A stretch of 64,000 nucleotides of DNA. Source: Bacillus sp. J37 (GTDB lineage Bacteria > Bacillota > Bacilli > Bacillales > Bacillaceae). Every line of letters begins with the position of its first letter. Positions within the stretch are counted from its first letter, which is position 1. The translations under genes were made by a program, and so were the position numbers. The notes beneath the pieces are model-generated. The model made no database searches. It was not told where the DNA came from and saw only the letters and a list, made by a program, of their open reading frames with translations. Location of the stretch: NCBI RefSeq assembly GCF_000518865.1, contig NZ_JAEK01000008.1:62001-126000 (forward strand). The letters run 5' to 3'. Positions 1 through 9,712 of this stretch are shown here, one piece after another.

Positions 1-5
1 TGCCT

Positions 6-395
6 TTGCCAGATTTATTGAAAGAGGTGTTGTTATTGTACGCAAACGAAATAAGTGAACAGTTCCCGGCATTACTAATTTTGGTAGGAACGATCTTCAC
101 TTTTCTTAGTGCTGTAGGTTTAGTACGATTTCCTGATTTATATACACGTTCACATGCAGCTTCAAAAAGTTCAACACTCGGTGTCCTTTGTACATTATTG
201 GGGACACTGTGTTATTTTTGGATATCTGAGGGATATTTTAGTATCCGATTAATTTTGGGAATTTTCTTTGTGTTTCTTACAACCCCTGTTGCAGCACATC
301 TTATGTGTAGAGCAGCATATCGATCAAATTTAGAACTAGCGGATGAAAGTATACAGGATGATTTAAAGGAAGTTTTTGAAAGAGAAAATGGATAA
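6..395 (+). CDS. mrpG: Na+/H+ antiporter subunit G (MrpG/MnhG)
   Basis: Small membrane protein of the multisubunit Mrp cation/proton antiporter, used for sodium and alkali tolerance. About 129 residues are visible with three hydrophobic helices (roughly 20-42, 52-75, 79-100), the family pattern GLVRFPDLYTRSHAASKSSTLG after the first helix, and a charged C-terminal tail ending in DDLKEVFERENG. The first possible start in the window is a TTG at base 6; no ribosome binding site can be seen, so the gene may begin upstream of the window. It is followed by a strong terminator, which fits mrpG being the last gene of the mrp operon. Family assignment is firm; the exact start is not. Confidence 0.9.
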   Translation: MPDLLKEVLLLYANEISEQFPALLILVGTIFTFLSAVGLVRFPDLYTRSHAASKSSTLGVLCTLLGTLCYFWISEGYFSIRLILGIFFVFLTTPVAAHLMCRAAYRSNLELADESIQDDLKEVFERENG

Positions 396-425
396 TTAGG
401 ATATTGTAAATTTATGATTTGTAAA

Positions 426-462
426 AACGCCCCCATACAACATTACAAAGTATGGGGGTGTT
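426..462 (+). terminator. Rho-independent terminator of the mrp operon
   Basis: A 13-bp stem (AACGCCCCCATAC pairing with GTATGGGGGTGTT, one G-T pair) with an 11-nt loop lies about 30 bp after mrpG and is followed by a short T-rich stretch. Confidence 0.85.
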
Positions 463-530
463 CTGTTTGACTTATTATCTTATCGTCTAGGAAACTAAAA
501 AATTCTTTGAACTGTGGATAAACGCTTCGA

Positions 531-647
531 CATCCAGCTCCAGGGGCTAGCCTCTCTAGGGTCTTGCCAATTTGGAATTGAAGGCAAAGAACGCCTTCTA
601 TTCTAAATCGTCTTATTTGCCCTAGGCTGATCAAGGCGCTTGAGCTT
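531..647. repeat. Dispersed intergenic repeat, copy 1
   Basis: This 117-bp stretch begins CCAGCTCCAGG and ends GGCTGATCAAGGCGCTTGAGC. It matches the start, central hairpin and end of the element at 33251-33427 and the 3' half of one at 6111-6178. Its ends are roughly inverted (AGCTCCAG... versus ...GGCGCTTGAGCT). A central hairpin pairs ATTTGGAAT-TGAAGGC with GCCTTCT-ATTCTAAAT. It lies between convergent genes. Identity unknown; it could be a MITE-like element or a structured RNA. Confidence 0.7.
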
Positions 648-650
648 CTG

Positions 651-950
651 TTATTCTAAATCCTTTTTAACTGAATTGATCTGATGCTTCATATCCATTT
701 GTTTATCTGTACGGTGATCGATGCTTATGTTTGTCACAATTCGGTCCGGACCTGCTGAAAACGCTACCTGATGCATGTCCCTGGCAATGTCCCATAGCTG
801 ATCAATTTCTCCTTCAATGACAGTTGAGGTTGGAGTCAGCTTATAGGTTAATCCTTTTTCTTCGATTTTCTTTACAACGCTGGTGACCTCTGAGCTGAAG
901 CTGGTAGAATTTGTTCCAATAGGTATAATGCTTATTTCCAACAAGGGCAT
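651..950 (-). CDS. MTH1187/YqgV family thiamine-binding-like protein
   Basis: A 99-residue protein of the UPF0045 / thiamine-binding (MTH1187, YkoF-like) family: small ferredoxin-like fold proteins that form oligomers and in some members bind thiamine or HMP. The family features are the N-terminus LLEISIIPIGTNSTS, the middle segment YKLTPTSTVIEGEIDQLW and the C-terminal ISIDHRTDK. The reading frame is open further upstream, but the ATG at 948-950 is preceded by AAAGGAGAG at good spacing and gives the family's usual length, so I choose it. It lies 28 bp downstream of the CBS gene on the same strand, suggesting cotranscription. Physiological role not known. Confidence 0.85.
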   Translation of the reverse strand: MPLLEISIIPIGTNSTSFSSEVTSVVKKIEEKGLTYKLTPTSTVIEGEIDQLWDIARDMHQVAFSAGPDRIVTNISIDHRTDKQMDMKHQINSVKKDLE

Positions 951-978
951 TTTTCTCTCTCCTTTCATCTTTTCTGAG

Positions 979-1410
979 TTAATTATTATGATTAGGTTCG
1001 GCGGGTACGGAAATGTCCTCAAGGGCTTTTCCGGCTTTTTTCGTTGATTCATTGTGGACTGCTATGTCTCCAAGCGAAACCATTCCAACCAATTTCTCAC
1101 CCTCGACAATAGGAAGACGGCGAATTTGATGCTGTGACATGATCTCTGCCGCTTGCTCAACTGACATATCCGGTGTTCCTTTTATAACATCTTCCGTCAT
1201 TAGCTTTGAAATGGATGTCTCACCTGATAGATTATTTGCTATCCCTTTTATGACAATATCACGATCGGTAACGATTCCTACTAGTCTTTCATCTTCACAA
1301 ATTGGAATAGAGCCTACTTCAAGCTCTTTCATTTTTAGGGCAATATCACTGCAAGAACTCTTCACTGTACAACTTTCAACATCGGTTGTCATGACTTCGG
1401 TAATATTCAT
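979..1410 (-). CDS. CBS-domain protein (YhcV-like)
   Basis: A 143-residue protein made almost entirely of two tandem CBS domains (about 8-60 and 72-125), a module that binds adenosyl nucleotides and usually signals energy state. Visible motifs are SIPICEDERLVGIVTDRDIV in the first domain and HQIRRLPIVEGEKLVGMVSL in the second. It resembles Bacillus YhcV, expressed in stress or sporulation conditions. The start ATG at 1408-1410 has an AAGGAGG site; the longer open frame upstream lacks one. The partner or ligand cannot be deduced from the sequence. Confidence 0.88.
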   Translation of the reverse strand: MNITEVMTTDVESCTVKSSCSDIALKMKELEVGSIPICEDERLVGIVTDRDIVIKGIANNLSGETSISKLMTEDVIKGTPDMSVEQAAEIMSQHQIRRLPIVEGEKLVGMVSLGDIAVHNESTKKAGKALEDISVPAEPNHNN

Positions 1411-1682
1411 TGCTATTCCTCCTTCATGATTTATTGGTCCTTCGTTTATTTGCATACCCTTCCTAATCTTTTGTAAACACAATGAATATGACTATTAAAA
1501 GTTGTTAATATCACTTATCTACTAAATCGATTGATTAACTGGCTGAACCCTAATATATTTTTTTGAAACTTAAATTTTAGATAATTTTATGCCTTTTTTT
1601 CTGTTTAACCACATTATTCATTGGGAATGTAACCTATGAAACAATCACATCACATAATCGTATTTTTCAAAGGAGGCAGAAC

Positions 1683-3344
1683 ATGATAGATTACAACGGA
1701 GTAACAGATTCTTGGATGGCTTATTTAGGTAGATTACCAGATTTAGTACTTGCCCTACTCGTCCTTTTGATAGGATGGATTGTGGCAACTATAATTGCAA
1801 AGGCGGTAAAGGCAGCCTTACATCGTACAGACTTTGATAACAAAATGGCGCGATGGATGAGACCGGATTCTGATAGAAACCGGGATGCATCAAAGCCTTT
1901 CAACTATTCTTCTGAAACTATTATTAGTAAGGTTGTATTTTGGATCATTATGGCTATAGCATTTGTTGTATTTTTAAATATGCTGAGTCTGCCATTTGTT
2001 GCACAGCCAATTTCACAAGCATTGGGTGTAATCGCAGCGGCAATACCAAGTCTATTAAAAGCAGCTCTTATCGCAGTTGCAGCCTGGTTGATTGCATCAG
2101 GATTGTCAATTCTAGTTAAAAAAGCAGGAAATAGTCAACATGTTCAAGGATTTTTATCAAGATGGAAGCTAACAGGTGACAGAAATCAAGCGAATAATGC
2201 GGTACTCTCTGCTTCTAAAGCAGTCTTTTATTTAACCCTGCTGCTATTCTTACCTGCTGTTCTAGCAGCCCTCGGAATTGAAGCCATTTCAGAACCTCTT
2301 GAAGGCATGTTAAATGGATTTTTTGCTTTTATTCCTAAACTTATTGGTGCTGGGGTCATTCTGTTTATTGGATGGTTAGTAGCGAAAGTTGTAAAGGAAA
2401 TTCTTGTGAAGTTTCTAAGCAGTATTGGAACAGATCGTCTTGCAGCTAAATTAGGTGCTGAAAAGGCACTTGATAACCATTCGATTTCTCAGCTAATAGG
2501 AACAATTGTATATGTATTTATTTTAATCCCGGTCGTCATTTCGGCACTTGAAACATTAGATATCGATGGTATTTCCGAACCGGCTGTTGGAATGCTTGGT
2601 CAAATTATGGATATGATTCCAAACATTATTATTGCCATTCTTCTCGTGGCAGCAGGTTTATGGGTCGGTAAATGGGTTAAGAAAGCTATCACTTCCTTGT
2701 TGGAGAGAGTTGGATTTAACAGCATTCTTTCTAAAATTGGACTAGGGTCACTGAGAAAGAGCACACAAACTTTAACCCTGTCTGAACTAGTCGGATTAGC
2801 AGCACAGATTGTCGTTGTTCTGCTATTTACAATAGAAGCGTTGCAGATCGTTAATCTTGAAAGCTTGGTTTCTATCTTAACGGTTGTATTAGCATATATT
2901 CCGATGGTGTTAACGGCTGTTCTCATTCTTGGAATTGGATTTTATGCGGGGGATCTTGTCAAACGTATTGTGAAAAGCATGGTGAGACAAGAAACAGAAG
3001 GTAAGATGTTTGGTAATATTGCCAAATATACTATTATTACTCTAGCTTTCTTTATGGCACTTAATCAACTAGGGGTTGCAAGTACGATTGTAAATGCTGC
3101 ATTCATCTTAATCTTGGGAGGTTTCACCCTTGCATTTGGATTGGCTTTTGGATTAGGTGGGAGAGAAGCTGCCAGTCGTACTCTAAATAAAGTAGGTAAT
3201 AAAATGGAGCAAACTACGATTCAAAGTCCTGATCCGAATGAATGGAAGAGACAACCAGAGCAAACAAACATTCCTACAAGTCATACAAATTTGTTTCAAA
3301 ACAGAAATATGAATGATCATAACAATCCGAAACGAGATATGTAA
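1683..3344 (+). CDS. Mechanosensitive-channel-like membrane protein with repeated conserved TM helices
   Basis: A 553-residue integral membrane protein. Pairs of hydrophobic helices recur about every 90-130 residues, with related cores such as LVLALLVLLIGWIVATIIAK, LIGAGVILFIGWLVAKVVKE, IIIAILLVAAGLWVGKWVKK and MVLTAVLILGIGFYAGDLVK, each followed by a basic segment. This is the 'conserved TM helix' repeat (Pfam PF05552) seen in bacterial proteins annotated as mechanosensitive ion channels. The end holds GGFTLAFGLAFGLGGREAA, as in MscS-like pore helices, then a hydrophilic tail. An AAAGGAGG site precedes the ATG. Gating and ion specificity are unproven. It is monocistronic, with its own terminator. 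Confidence 0.8.
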   Translation: MIDYNGVTDSWMAYLGRLPDLVLALLVLLIGWIVATIIAKAVKAALHRTDFDNKMARWMRPDSDRNRDASKPFNYSSETIISKVVFWIIMAIAFVVFLNMLSLPFVAQPISQALGVIAAAIPSLLKAALIAVAAWLIASGLSILVKKAGNSQHVQGFLSRWKLTGDRNQANNAVLSASKAVFYLTLLLFLPAVLAALGIEAISEPLEGMLNGFFAFIPKLIGAGVILFIGWLVAKVVKEILVKFLSSIGTDRLAAKLGAEKALDNHSISQLIGTIVYVFILIPVVISALETLDIDGISEPAVGMLGQIMDMIPNIIIAILLVAAGLWVGKWVKKAITSLLERVGFNSILSKIGLGSLRKSTQTLTLSELVGLAAQIVVVLLFTIEALQIVNLESLVSILTVVLAYIPMVLTAVLILGIGFYAGDLVKRIVKSMVRQETEGKMFGNIAKYTIITLAFFMALNQLGVASTIVNAAFILILGGFTLAFGLAFGLGGREAASRTLNKVGNKMEQTTIQSPDPNEWKRQPEQTNIPTSHTNLFQNRNMNDHNNPKRDM

Positions 3345-3354
3345 TATTCTAAAA

Positions 3355-3402
3355 AACAAAGGAATGACAGACTGTTTGTGGTCTGTTATTCCTTTGTTTT
3401 GT
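3355..3402 (+). terminator. Rho-independent terminator
   Basis: A perfect 18-bp stem (3355-3372 with 3381-3398) and an 8-nt loop, flanked by A and T runs, so it could work in both directions. It ends the channel gene. Confidence 0.9.
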
Positions 3403-3673
3403 TACATATTAAAATTAAGAGAAGAAGGAAAGAAAAATCCTGAGGGAGCGCAGAGTGTTTTTTGGAGAATTATGATTTGAATTTTATTAATATGCAAAAA
3501 GTATGCGTGATAGTAGGCTTGTGAACAAATAAAAATCAAAAATTTCAACCCTGAAATTGATTGAATATACAATGAGATGGAAATTAATAAAAAATTTTAA
3601 TATCAAATATTTGCGATATAAAAGAAGCTACGACATAATGAATAAATGAATCTTTCATTTGGGGTGAAAATTT
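3403..3673. other. Intergenic region before the BCCT gene
   Basis: An AT-rich stretch with no open frame I can support. It must contain the promoter of the downstream transporter; I saw no clear operator or riboswitch. Confidence 0.5.
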
Positions 3674-5212
3674 GTGAACAAAGTTAGTTCAGTTTTTTGG
3701 TACGCACTTGCTATTTGTGTGGTACTGGTTGTTTGGGGAGCAATTGCTCCAGAACATTTACAGACGTTGACGGCAAATCTAACGTCATACATATCAGAAG
3801 CATTTGGATGGTACTATTTATTACTTATCATGCTGTTGCTGGCATTCTGTATCTTTTTAATGTTTTCAAGGTTTGGAAAAATTAAATTGGGTAAAGAAGA
3901 TGATAAACCTGATTTTAGTACACCTACATGGTTTGCGATGTTATTTAGTGCAGGTATGGGAATGGGGTTGGTATTTTGGACAACCGCAGAACCTATTTCT
4001 CATGCGTATAAAAGTACGCCGGGATTTGAACCGGGTTCCGACGAGGCGATTAAACAATCGCTCCAATATTCCTTCTTTCATTGGGGAGTTCACGCCTGGG
4101 CAGTATATGGCGTTGTCGCTCTGGTGTTAGCTTATTTCAAGTTCCGTAAAGGATATCCTGGATTAATAAGTGCAACACTAATACCTATATTTGGCGAAAA
4201 AAGTATGCGGGCCATGCCGGGTAAATTAATTGATACTCTGGCGATCTTTGCTACAGTTGTAGGTGTCGCTTCCACTCTTGGATTTGGTTCAGCGCAAATT
4301 AATGGAGGATTGTCTTACCTTTTTAATACGCCAAACAATTATTGGATGCAGTTATTAATTCTCGCCATTTCAACCATACTGTTTACTTTATCAGCATGGT
4401 CCGGAATTGGAAAAGGGATAAAATATTTAAGTAATATTAATATGGGTCTGGGCTTTGCCCTACTGTTAATCCTTTTCATTGTTGGACCCACACTCTATAT
4501 ATTGAATATGTTTACAACAACGCTCGGTGGTTATATTACAAATTTCTTTGATATGAGTTTCCGCCTGTCTCCATTAAATGAAGAAGGTCGTACTTGGATA
4601 GATAACTGGACCATTTTTTATTGGGCATGGTGGGTTTCATGGGCACCATTTGTCGGAATTTTCATCGCACGTGTATCAAAGGGACGGACTATTAAGGAAT
4701 TTTTACTTGGTGTCTTAATTGTCCCTGCAATTGTTTGCTTTATCTTTTTTGCAGTCTTCGGTGTTTCTGCACTGAATATCGAGCAAAACGGAATTGATGC
4801 TATTTCCAACTACTCACTTGAAACCACTACATTTGGAGTTCTCCAGCATTACCCGCTAGGAGATTTTATGGCATTGTTAACGATTGTTGTTATCGCAATC
4901 TTTTTTATCACTTCGGCCGATTCAGCCACATTCGTTCTAGGGATGTTGAGTACATGGGGATCAATAAATCCTGCTAATCCTGTTAAAATTACATGGGGTC
5001 TTGCCATGTCTGCGATGGCCGCTATTATTGTTTATTTTGGTGGTACACAGGGGCTTCAGAATATGCTGATCATTGCTGCTCTTCCATTTTCCGTCGTCAT
5101 AATACTAATGGGTACCTCGTTTTATAAAGCAGTCAATAATGAAATAGAAAAAAAGAAAAAAGTAAAAGAATTGAAGAAAAAACAACAACCAAAAAGTCCG
5201 ATAATAAGTTAA
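3674..5212 (+). CDS. BCCT family betaine/carnitine/choline transporter
   Basis: A 512-residue secondary transporter with 12 expected membrane helices, importing a quaternary ammonium compound such as glycine betaine, choline or ectoine, usually as an osmoprotectant and driven by sodium. The family signatures are AGMGMGLVFWTTAEPISH near residue 95 and WWVSWAPFVGIFIARVSKGR near 315-335. The glycine-rich GMGMG segment is typical of sodium-coupled betaine transporters (OpuD/BetP-like). The start is GTG after GGGGTGA. A charged lysine-rich tail closes the protein. It stands alone between two terminators; the substrate cannot be fixed without a closer comparison. Confidence 0.9.
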   Translation: MNKVSSVFWYALAICVVLVVWGAIAPEHLQTLTANLTSYISEAFGWYYLLLIMLLLAFCIFLMFSRFGKIKLGKEDDKPDFSTPTWFAMLFSAGMGMGLVFWTTAEPISHAYKSTPGFEPGSDEAIKQSLQYSFFHWGVHAWAVYGVVALVLAYFKFRKGYPGLISATLIPIFGEKSMRAMPGKLIDTLAIFATVVGVASTLGFGSAQINGGLSYLFNTPNNYWMQLLILAISTILFTLSAWSGIGKGIKYLSNINMGLGFALLLILFIVGPTLYILNMFTTTLGGYITNFFDMSFRLSPLNEEGRTWIDNWTIFYWAWWVSWAPFVGIFIARVSKGRTIKEFLLGVLIVPAIVCFIFFAVFGVSALNIEQNGIDAISNYSLETTTFGVLQHYPLGDFMALLTIVVIAIFFITSADSATFVLGMLSTWGSINPANPVKITWGLAMSAMAAIIVYFGGTQGLQNMLIIAALPFSVVIILMGTSFYKAVNNEIEKKKKVKELKKKQQPKSPIIS

Positions 5213-5220
5213 TGGCATGA

Positions 5221-5253
5221 AAAAACCACCTTTATATGATTGAAGGTGGTTTT
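5221..5253 (+). terminator. Rho-independent terminator after the BCCT gene
   Basis: An 11-bp stem (AAAACCACCTT with AAGGTGGTTTT) flanked by A and T runs. It lies between convergent genes and may serve both. Confidence 0.85.
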
Positions 5254-5274
5254 CTGCTTAATTCTAAACAGCTA

Positions 5275-6039
<765 letters not shown>

Positions 6040-6110
6040 CTATAAGGTTATGTTTATTAGATTATCCTATTTAACGATGAAAATCCATTGATTACTATCT
6101 CAATTTTTTT

Positions 6111-6178
6111 ATAAGAAGTCAAAGAACGTCTTTTATTCTAAATCGTCTTATGCTTGTCTGGTCTTATCAAGGCGCTGT
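6111..6178. repeat. Dispersed intergenic repeat, copy 2 (5'-truncated)
   Basis: The segment runs through CAAAGAACGTCTTTTATTCTA and TATCAAGGCGCTG. It matches the 3' half of the repeats at 531-647 and 33251-33427, but the 5' arm is missing and the hairpin is degraded. It sits between map and the 3' end of iolT. Confidence 0.6.
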
Positions 6179-6276
6179 ATGGGTGTGGAATCACGATCCG
6201 ATATTTTAGCTGAAAAACAATGAAAATTAAGGACGTAAATGAGGAAATCTAATCATAATCTTTCAAATTAATATTA

Positions 6277-6302
6277 AAAGGCGCTTTTGAATAAAGCGCC
6301 TT
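6277..6302 (-). terminator. Terminator of iolT
   Basis: A GC-rich stem AAGGCGCTTT / AAAGCGCCTT with a short loop. On the minus strand it is followed by a T run and lies 9 bp beyond the iolT stop. Confidence 0.85.
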
Positions 6303-6310
6303 CATTTTGT

Positions 6311-7720
6311 TCATTTAGCTATTTTGTTTAACGGCTCATCTGTAGGATCATTCTTACCATAATTACGGAAGTAATCCTCCAATTGCTCAAGAGACAGACC
6401 TTTAGTTTCAGGTAAAAATTTAACGACAAATGTCATAGCAATGATTCCGAGTCCAACGAAAACAAAGAATGTAGTTGATAGACCTACTGATGCTAAAAGC
6501 ACTGGGAATAATAAACCTATTAAGAAATTAACAATCCATAAACAGAATACACTAACACCCATACCGAGACCTCTTAAACGAGTAGGGAATATTTCTGATA
6601 ACATTAACCAGGTAACTGGTGAGATAGCACCTTGTTGGAAAGCAAGGAATAAAACCGTTAACGAAAGAACAACGTATGGAAGAGCTGCAGTGCCTTCAAG
6701 TGCAATGGAGAATAGACCAATAAGAAGAAGTGCTGATGTTGTACCTAATAAACCAGTTAATAGCATTGGTCTGCGACCTACTTTTCCTAGCAGCCAAATT
6801 CCCACAAAAGTAGCAAGTACAGAAATAAGACCATTTGCAATGTTACCAATTAGTGCTGCACCTGTATCAAAGCCGGCATCCTTCAGAATCTCAGTCCCAT
6901 AATACATAATAGAGTTAACACCTGTAACTTGTTGAACAACTGCAATACCAATTCCGATGAAAAGAATACGTCGTACCCAAGGGACAGCCATGTCTTTCAT
7001 CGTAGCTTTATTAGTTTGTGCTTCTTTTTCGAATATTGATTTAATTTCACTTAGTTCTGATTTCGCTTGCTTTTCTGCTCTGATTTTATTTAAAACTTGT
7101 AGAGCTTCCGTATTTTTTTGTCTAGAAACGAGCCAACGGGGACTTTCTGGAAGCTTAAGCATTCCAAAGAATAAAAAGATCGCAGGGAGTGCGGCAATAA
7201 TTAACATATAACGCCATACATGATCATGATGGCCCATTGTGTTACCTAAAATAGCATTAATAACAAACGCTAAGAGCTGACCGGATACAATCATTAGTTC
7301 GTTTTGGGTAACCATTCTTCCTCTACTCTCCGCTGGAGACATTTCTGCTAGATAACTAGGTACGGTTACTGATGCTCCTCCAACTGCTAATCCAAGTAGG
7401 AAGCGAAAGAACACCATAGCCGTTACATTTGGTGCCAACGTACATCCAACTGTAGCGACAAAGAAAATAACAGCTAATAAGAGGATATTGTTCCGGCGTC
7501 CGCTGTAATCTGATAATCTACCACCGAAAACCGCACCGAGAGCTGCACCGAAAAGCAATGAGCTTGCAACAAGCCCTTCAGTAAATGACGTAAGGCCAAG
7601 TGCTTCAGACATAAATGGTAAGGCACCATTGATTACGCCAGTGTCGTAACCGAATAGTAGCCCACCAAATGTTGATACAAAGATGACTTTAAATAGAAAA
7701 GACTTTTGGGATTGTTCCAT
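6311..7720 (-). CDS. iolT: myo-Inositol transporter IolT (sugar porter MFS)
   Basis: A 469-residue proton-coupled importer with 12 expected helices. Sugar porter signatures are GGLLFGYDTGVINGALPF at the N-terminus, GGRLSDYSGRR, PESPRWL before the central loop, WLLGKVGRRPML and the C-terminal PETKG. It matches what I recall of Bacillus IolT along its length, including TQNELMIVSGQLLAFVINAI and QQGAISPVTWLMLSEIFP. It lies divergent to iolR and next to the inositol catabolic genes, which supports inositol as the substrate. A cre-like site lies about 80 bp upstream. Other hexose or pentose porters are the alternative, but context and similarity favour IolT. Confidence 0.93.
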   Translation of the reverse strand: MEQSQKSFLFKVIFVSTFGGLLFGYDTGVINGALPFMSEALGLTSFTEGLVASSLLFGAALGAVFGGRLSDYSGRRNNILLLAVIFFVATVGCTLAPNVTAMVFFRFLLGLAVGGASVTVPSYLAEMSPAESRGRMVTQNELMIVSGQLLAFVINAILGNTMGHHDHVWRYMLIIAALPAIFLFFGMLKLPESPRWLVSRQKNTEALQVLNKIRAEKQAKSELSEIKSIFEKEAQTNKATMKDMAVPWVRRILFIGIGIAVVQQVTGVNSIMYYGTEILKDAGFDTGAALIGNIANGLISVLATFVGIWLLGKVGRRPMLLTGLLGTTSALLLIGLFSIALEGTAALPYVVLSLTVLFLAFQQGAISPVTWLMLSEIFPTRLRGLGMGVSVFCLWIVNFLIGLLFPVLLASVGLSTTFFVFVGLGIIAMTFVVKFLPETKGLSLEQLEDYFRNYGKNDPTDEPLNKIAK

Positions 7721-8129
7721 ATAAATTCTCTCCTTTACAACATGTTGGTAATATGTTGATTATCTTTTGGTAACTTATTCTGGTTTGATCATAATATTAA
7801 AAGCGCTTTCAGTCAATGAGGATTTTTGAAAAATTTCACGAATTTGTATCTAATTATTAAATCGAACCTTTATAAACTAAGGATTTATTACATTTTAAAA
7901 AGAAAATTATAGAAACTTGAATTTTTTCATCTTGTGAATTTTTAAAAGGATGTAGTGTGAATGGGTAAGTTTATAATTTATTATGATTATTTTTTGGTTA
8001 AGTGTTGAAAAAAAAGTCGTAAACATTTATAGTTAATGTAAAGAAGATGAAATGGCTTACATGAATCATTTAGTGTTAATGGCATAATCATTACGACAGC
8101 ACTGCCAAATGAGAACAAGAGGGATTGTC
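7721..8129. other. Divergent iolT/iolR promoter region
   Basis: About 410 bp between divergent genes. It contains the cre-like site at 7798-7811 and, nearer iolT, GTTACCAAAAG on the minus strand, which resembles published IolR half-sites. The rest is AT-rich with nothing else I could identify. Confidence 0.55.
7798..7811 (-). promoter_or_regulatory. cre-like site upstream of iolT
   Basis: TAAAAGCGCTTTCA, read on the minus strand as TGAAAGCGCTTTTA, fits the CcpA cre consensus TGWNANCGNTNWCA with one mismatch. Its position upstream of iolT suggests glucose repression of inositol uptake. Confidence 0.7.
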
Positions 8130-8885
8130 ATGATAAAAACGGAAAGAATTGAACAAATTCAAGATTATATTTTTCAGCAACAAACAGTTTCTTTAGATGA
8201 ACTTGTCGAGGTATTTGAAGTTTCTAAGAACACAATAAGAAGAGATATCCAACAATTAGTGGAAAGAGGCAAGATTAAAAAGGTATATGGGGGAGTAGCG
8301 GTTAATCATGCAACTCTTAAATCATTTAATGAAAGACAGACAAAGAATCAATTAGAAAAGATATCAATTGCTAAAGCAGCAGCTGATTTAATTCAGGATG
8401 GAGACATTATTTATGTTGATTCAGGAACAACAACACTTGAAATGGTGGAGTTTATAAAAGATAAACAAGTGACAATTATTACAAATAATTTAGATTTTAT
8501 TTTCAATTCTTTTCCATATGAGAATTTAAATGTTATCTCAACCGGTGGTGTGTTTGATCGTAAGACTAAGTCATTTGTTAGCTTGAAAAATATGGATCTT
8601 TTAAGATCCTACAACATTAATAAAGCTTTTATGGCTTCCACTGGAATTACAATAGAGAATGGGGTCACACATTCATCTCCACATGAAAGTGAAATTAAGC
8701 AAGCTGTTGTGCAAAAAAGTGCCGAAATTTATTTACTCGTTGATCATATTAAATTTGGTCGATATGCATTAATGACGTATTGTGATCTCGAAGATGTTGA
8801 TTGTATTATTACAAACAAATCTCCGGGAGAAGAGTATCAGCATTTTACAAAGAAACATGGGATTGAATTAATCATTTCAAGTTGA
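8130..8885 (+). CDS. iolR: DeoR-family repressor IolR
   Basis: A 251-residue transcription factor with an N-terminal DeoR helix-turn-helix (about 5-58; VSLDELVEVFEVSKNTIRRD) and a sugar-phosphate sensing domain (DSGTTTLEM near 95, the last domain containing VDHIKFGR). In Bacillus, IolR represses iol genes until 2-deoxy-5-keto-gluconate 6-phosphate appears. I choose the ATG at 8130 because AAGAGGG lies 6 nt upstream and the length equals the known protein; an in-frame ATG at 8109 lacks a site. It is divergent from iolT and followed at 28 bp by the tautomerase gene. Confidence 0.9.
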   Translation: MIKTERIEQIQDYIFQQQTVSLDELVEVFEVSKNTIRRDIQQLVERGKIKKVYGGVAVNHATLKSFNERQTKNQLEKISIAKAAADLIQDGDIIYVDSGTTTLEMVEFIKDKQVTIITNNLDFIFNSFPYENLNVISTGGVFDRKTKSFVSLKNMDLLRSYNINKAFMASTGITIENGVTHSSPHESEIKQAVVQKSAEIYLLVDHIKFGRYALMTYCDLEDVDCIITNKSPGEEYQHFTKKHGIELIISS

Positions 8886-8913
8886 AAAAATTATTTAAGG
8901 GGGATTTGGATTT

Positions 8914-9303
8914 ATGCCATTATTACGTTTTGATTTAGTAGAAGGTCGGGATGAAGAAACCTTAAGAAAGTTGCTTGATACAGCTCATCAAGCGATGGTG
9001 GATGCTTTTCAAGTGCCCCAACGCGATCGATATCAAATTGTTCATCAGCATGCTCAGAATGAATTGATCATTCAAGATACAGGGTTAGGGTTTACAAGAA
9101 CAAAGGACTTGGTTGTTATAAGTGTAGTAAGTAAAAAACGTACAACAAGTCAGAAAGAAAAGTTATATGCGTTATTAGCTGATAGACTGAAAACAGAGTG
9201 TGGTGTTTCACCTGAAGATCTCATGGTATCTATTACAGAGAATAGTGATGCGGATTGGAGCTTTGGACTGGGGGAAGCACAATTTATAACAGGTAAGCTT
9301 TAA
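8914..9303 (+). CDS. Tautomerase family protein (YusQ-like)
   Basis: A 129-residue protein of the 4-oxalocrotonate tautomerase superfamily, long form. After removal of Met the N-terminal Pro ([13 protein letters not shown]) would be the catalytic base. It resembles Bacillus YusQ. The RBS is AAGGGGGA. It follows iolR by 28 bp and probably shares its transcript. Such enzymes interconvert keto and enol forms of small acids; a role in inosose or diketo-intermediate isomerization is tempting given the neighbours, but nothing in the sequence proves it. Confidence 0.8.
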   Translation: MPLLRFDLVEGRDEETLRKLLDTAHQAMVDAFQVPQRDRYQIVHQHAQNELIIQDTGLGFTRTKDLVVISVVSKKRTTSQKEKLYALLADRLKTECGVSPEDLMVSITENSDADWSFGLGEAQFITGKL

Positions 9304-9400
9304 AGTAAAGCATTCATTGGATTCAGCAGAAGTATATCCGGACCTTTAGATAGAAAAGTTCCGGGATAATATCGGAATTTTTTAAATTCCAAACAAAACT

Positions 9401-9414
9401 TGAAAGCGCTTTAT
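9401..9414. promoter_or_regulatory. Weak cre-like site, iol promoter region
   Basis: TGAAAGCGCTTTAT lies about 310 bp upstream of iolB. It matches the cre consensus except in the last two bases. Confidence 0.45.
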
Positions 9415-9490
9415 GTAAGTGTTACTATTAAATTGTTAATTTAGTATTTTCAACACAACAAGAATATCTAAAACATAAAAAACATATAAA

Positions 9491-9504
9491 TGAAATCGAT
9501 TGCA
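9491..9504. promoter_or_regulatory. TGAAATCGATTGCA operator, iolB upstream
   Basis: An imperfect copy of the palindrome found at 9658 and 19078, about 220 bp upstream of iolB. Binding by CcpA or by the local LacI-type protein are both possible. Confidence 0.5.
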
Positions 9505-9657
9505 ATGAAAATCTTGTCATTTTAAAATATTGAATGACTAAAAAGTACAAGAAAGGTTAAAAACTTTTCACCAAAATCACTCGATAGAATCTTCTTAGAA
9601 GAATAAGTGAAAATAAACTGATAACTAGTTGATTTACCAATGTTTTGTAGGAAGTAA

Positions 9658-9671
9658 TGAAATCGATTTCA
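9658..9671. promoter_or_regulatory. Perfect palindromic operator TGAAATCGATTTCA upstream of iolB
   Basis: A perfect 14-bp palindrome 41 bp before the iolB ATG, close enough to block initiation. The same 14 bases recur upstream of iolA. It fits the cre consensus, but is also a typical LacI-family operator, and a LacI-type regulator is encoded within the cluster at 17781. Confidence 0.75.
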
Positions 9672-9712
9672 GTGCTAGTGAATTTAAAGAATTATCATAA
9701 GGAGGATCATGA

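Noticed and set aside
212-436. Minus-strand open frame opposite mrpG
   Set aside because: Shadow of a well conserved plus-strand gene; it ends in the terminator and lacks a ribosome binding site.
513-521. TGTGGATAA, a perfect DnaA box next to repeat copy 1
   Set aside because: A single 9-mer is expected about once in two such windows by chance, and no further boxes or origin features are nearby.
6100-6240. Small gene between map and iolT
   Set aside because: No open frame with a start and ribosome binding site; the stretch is largely the truncated repeat copy.
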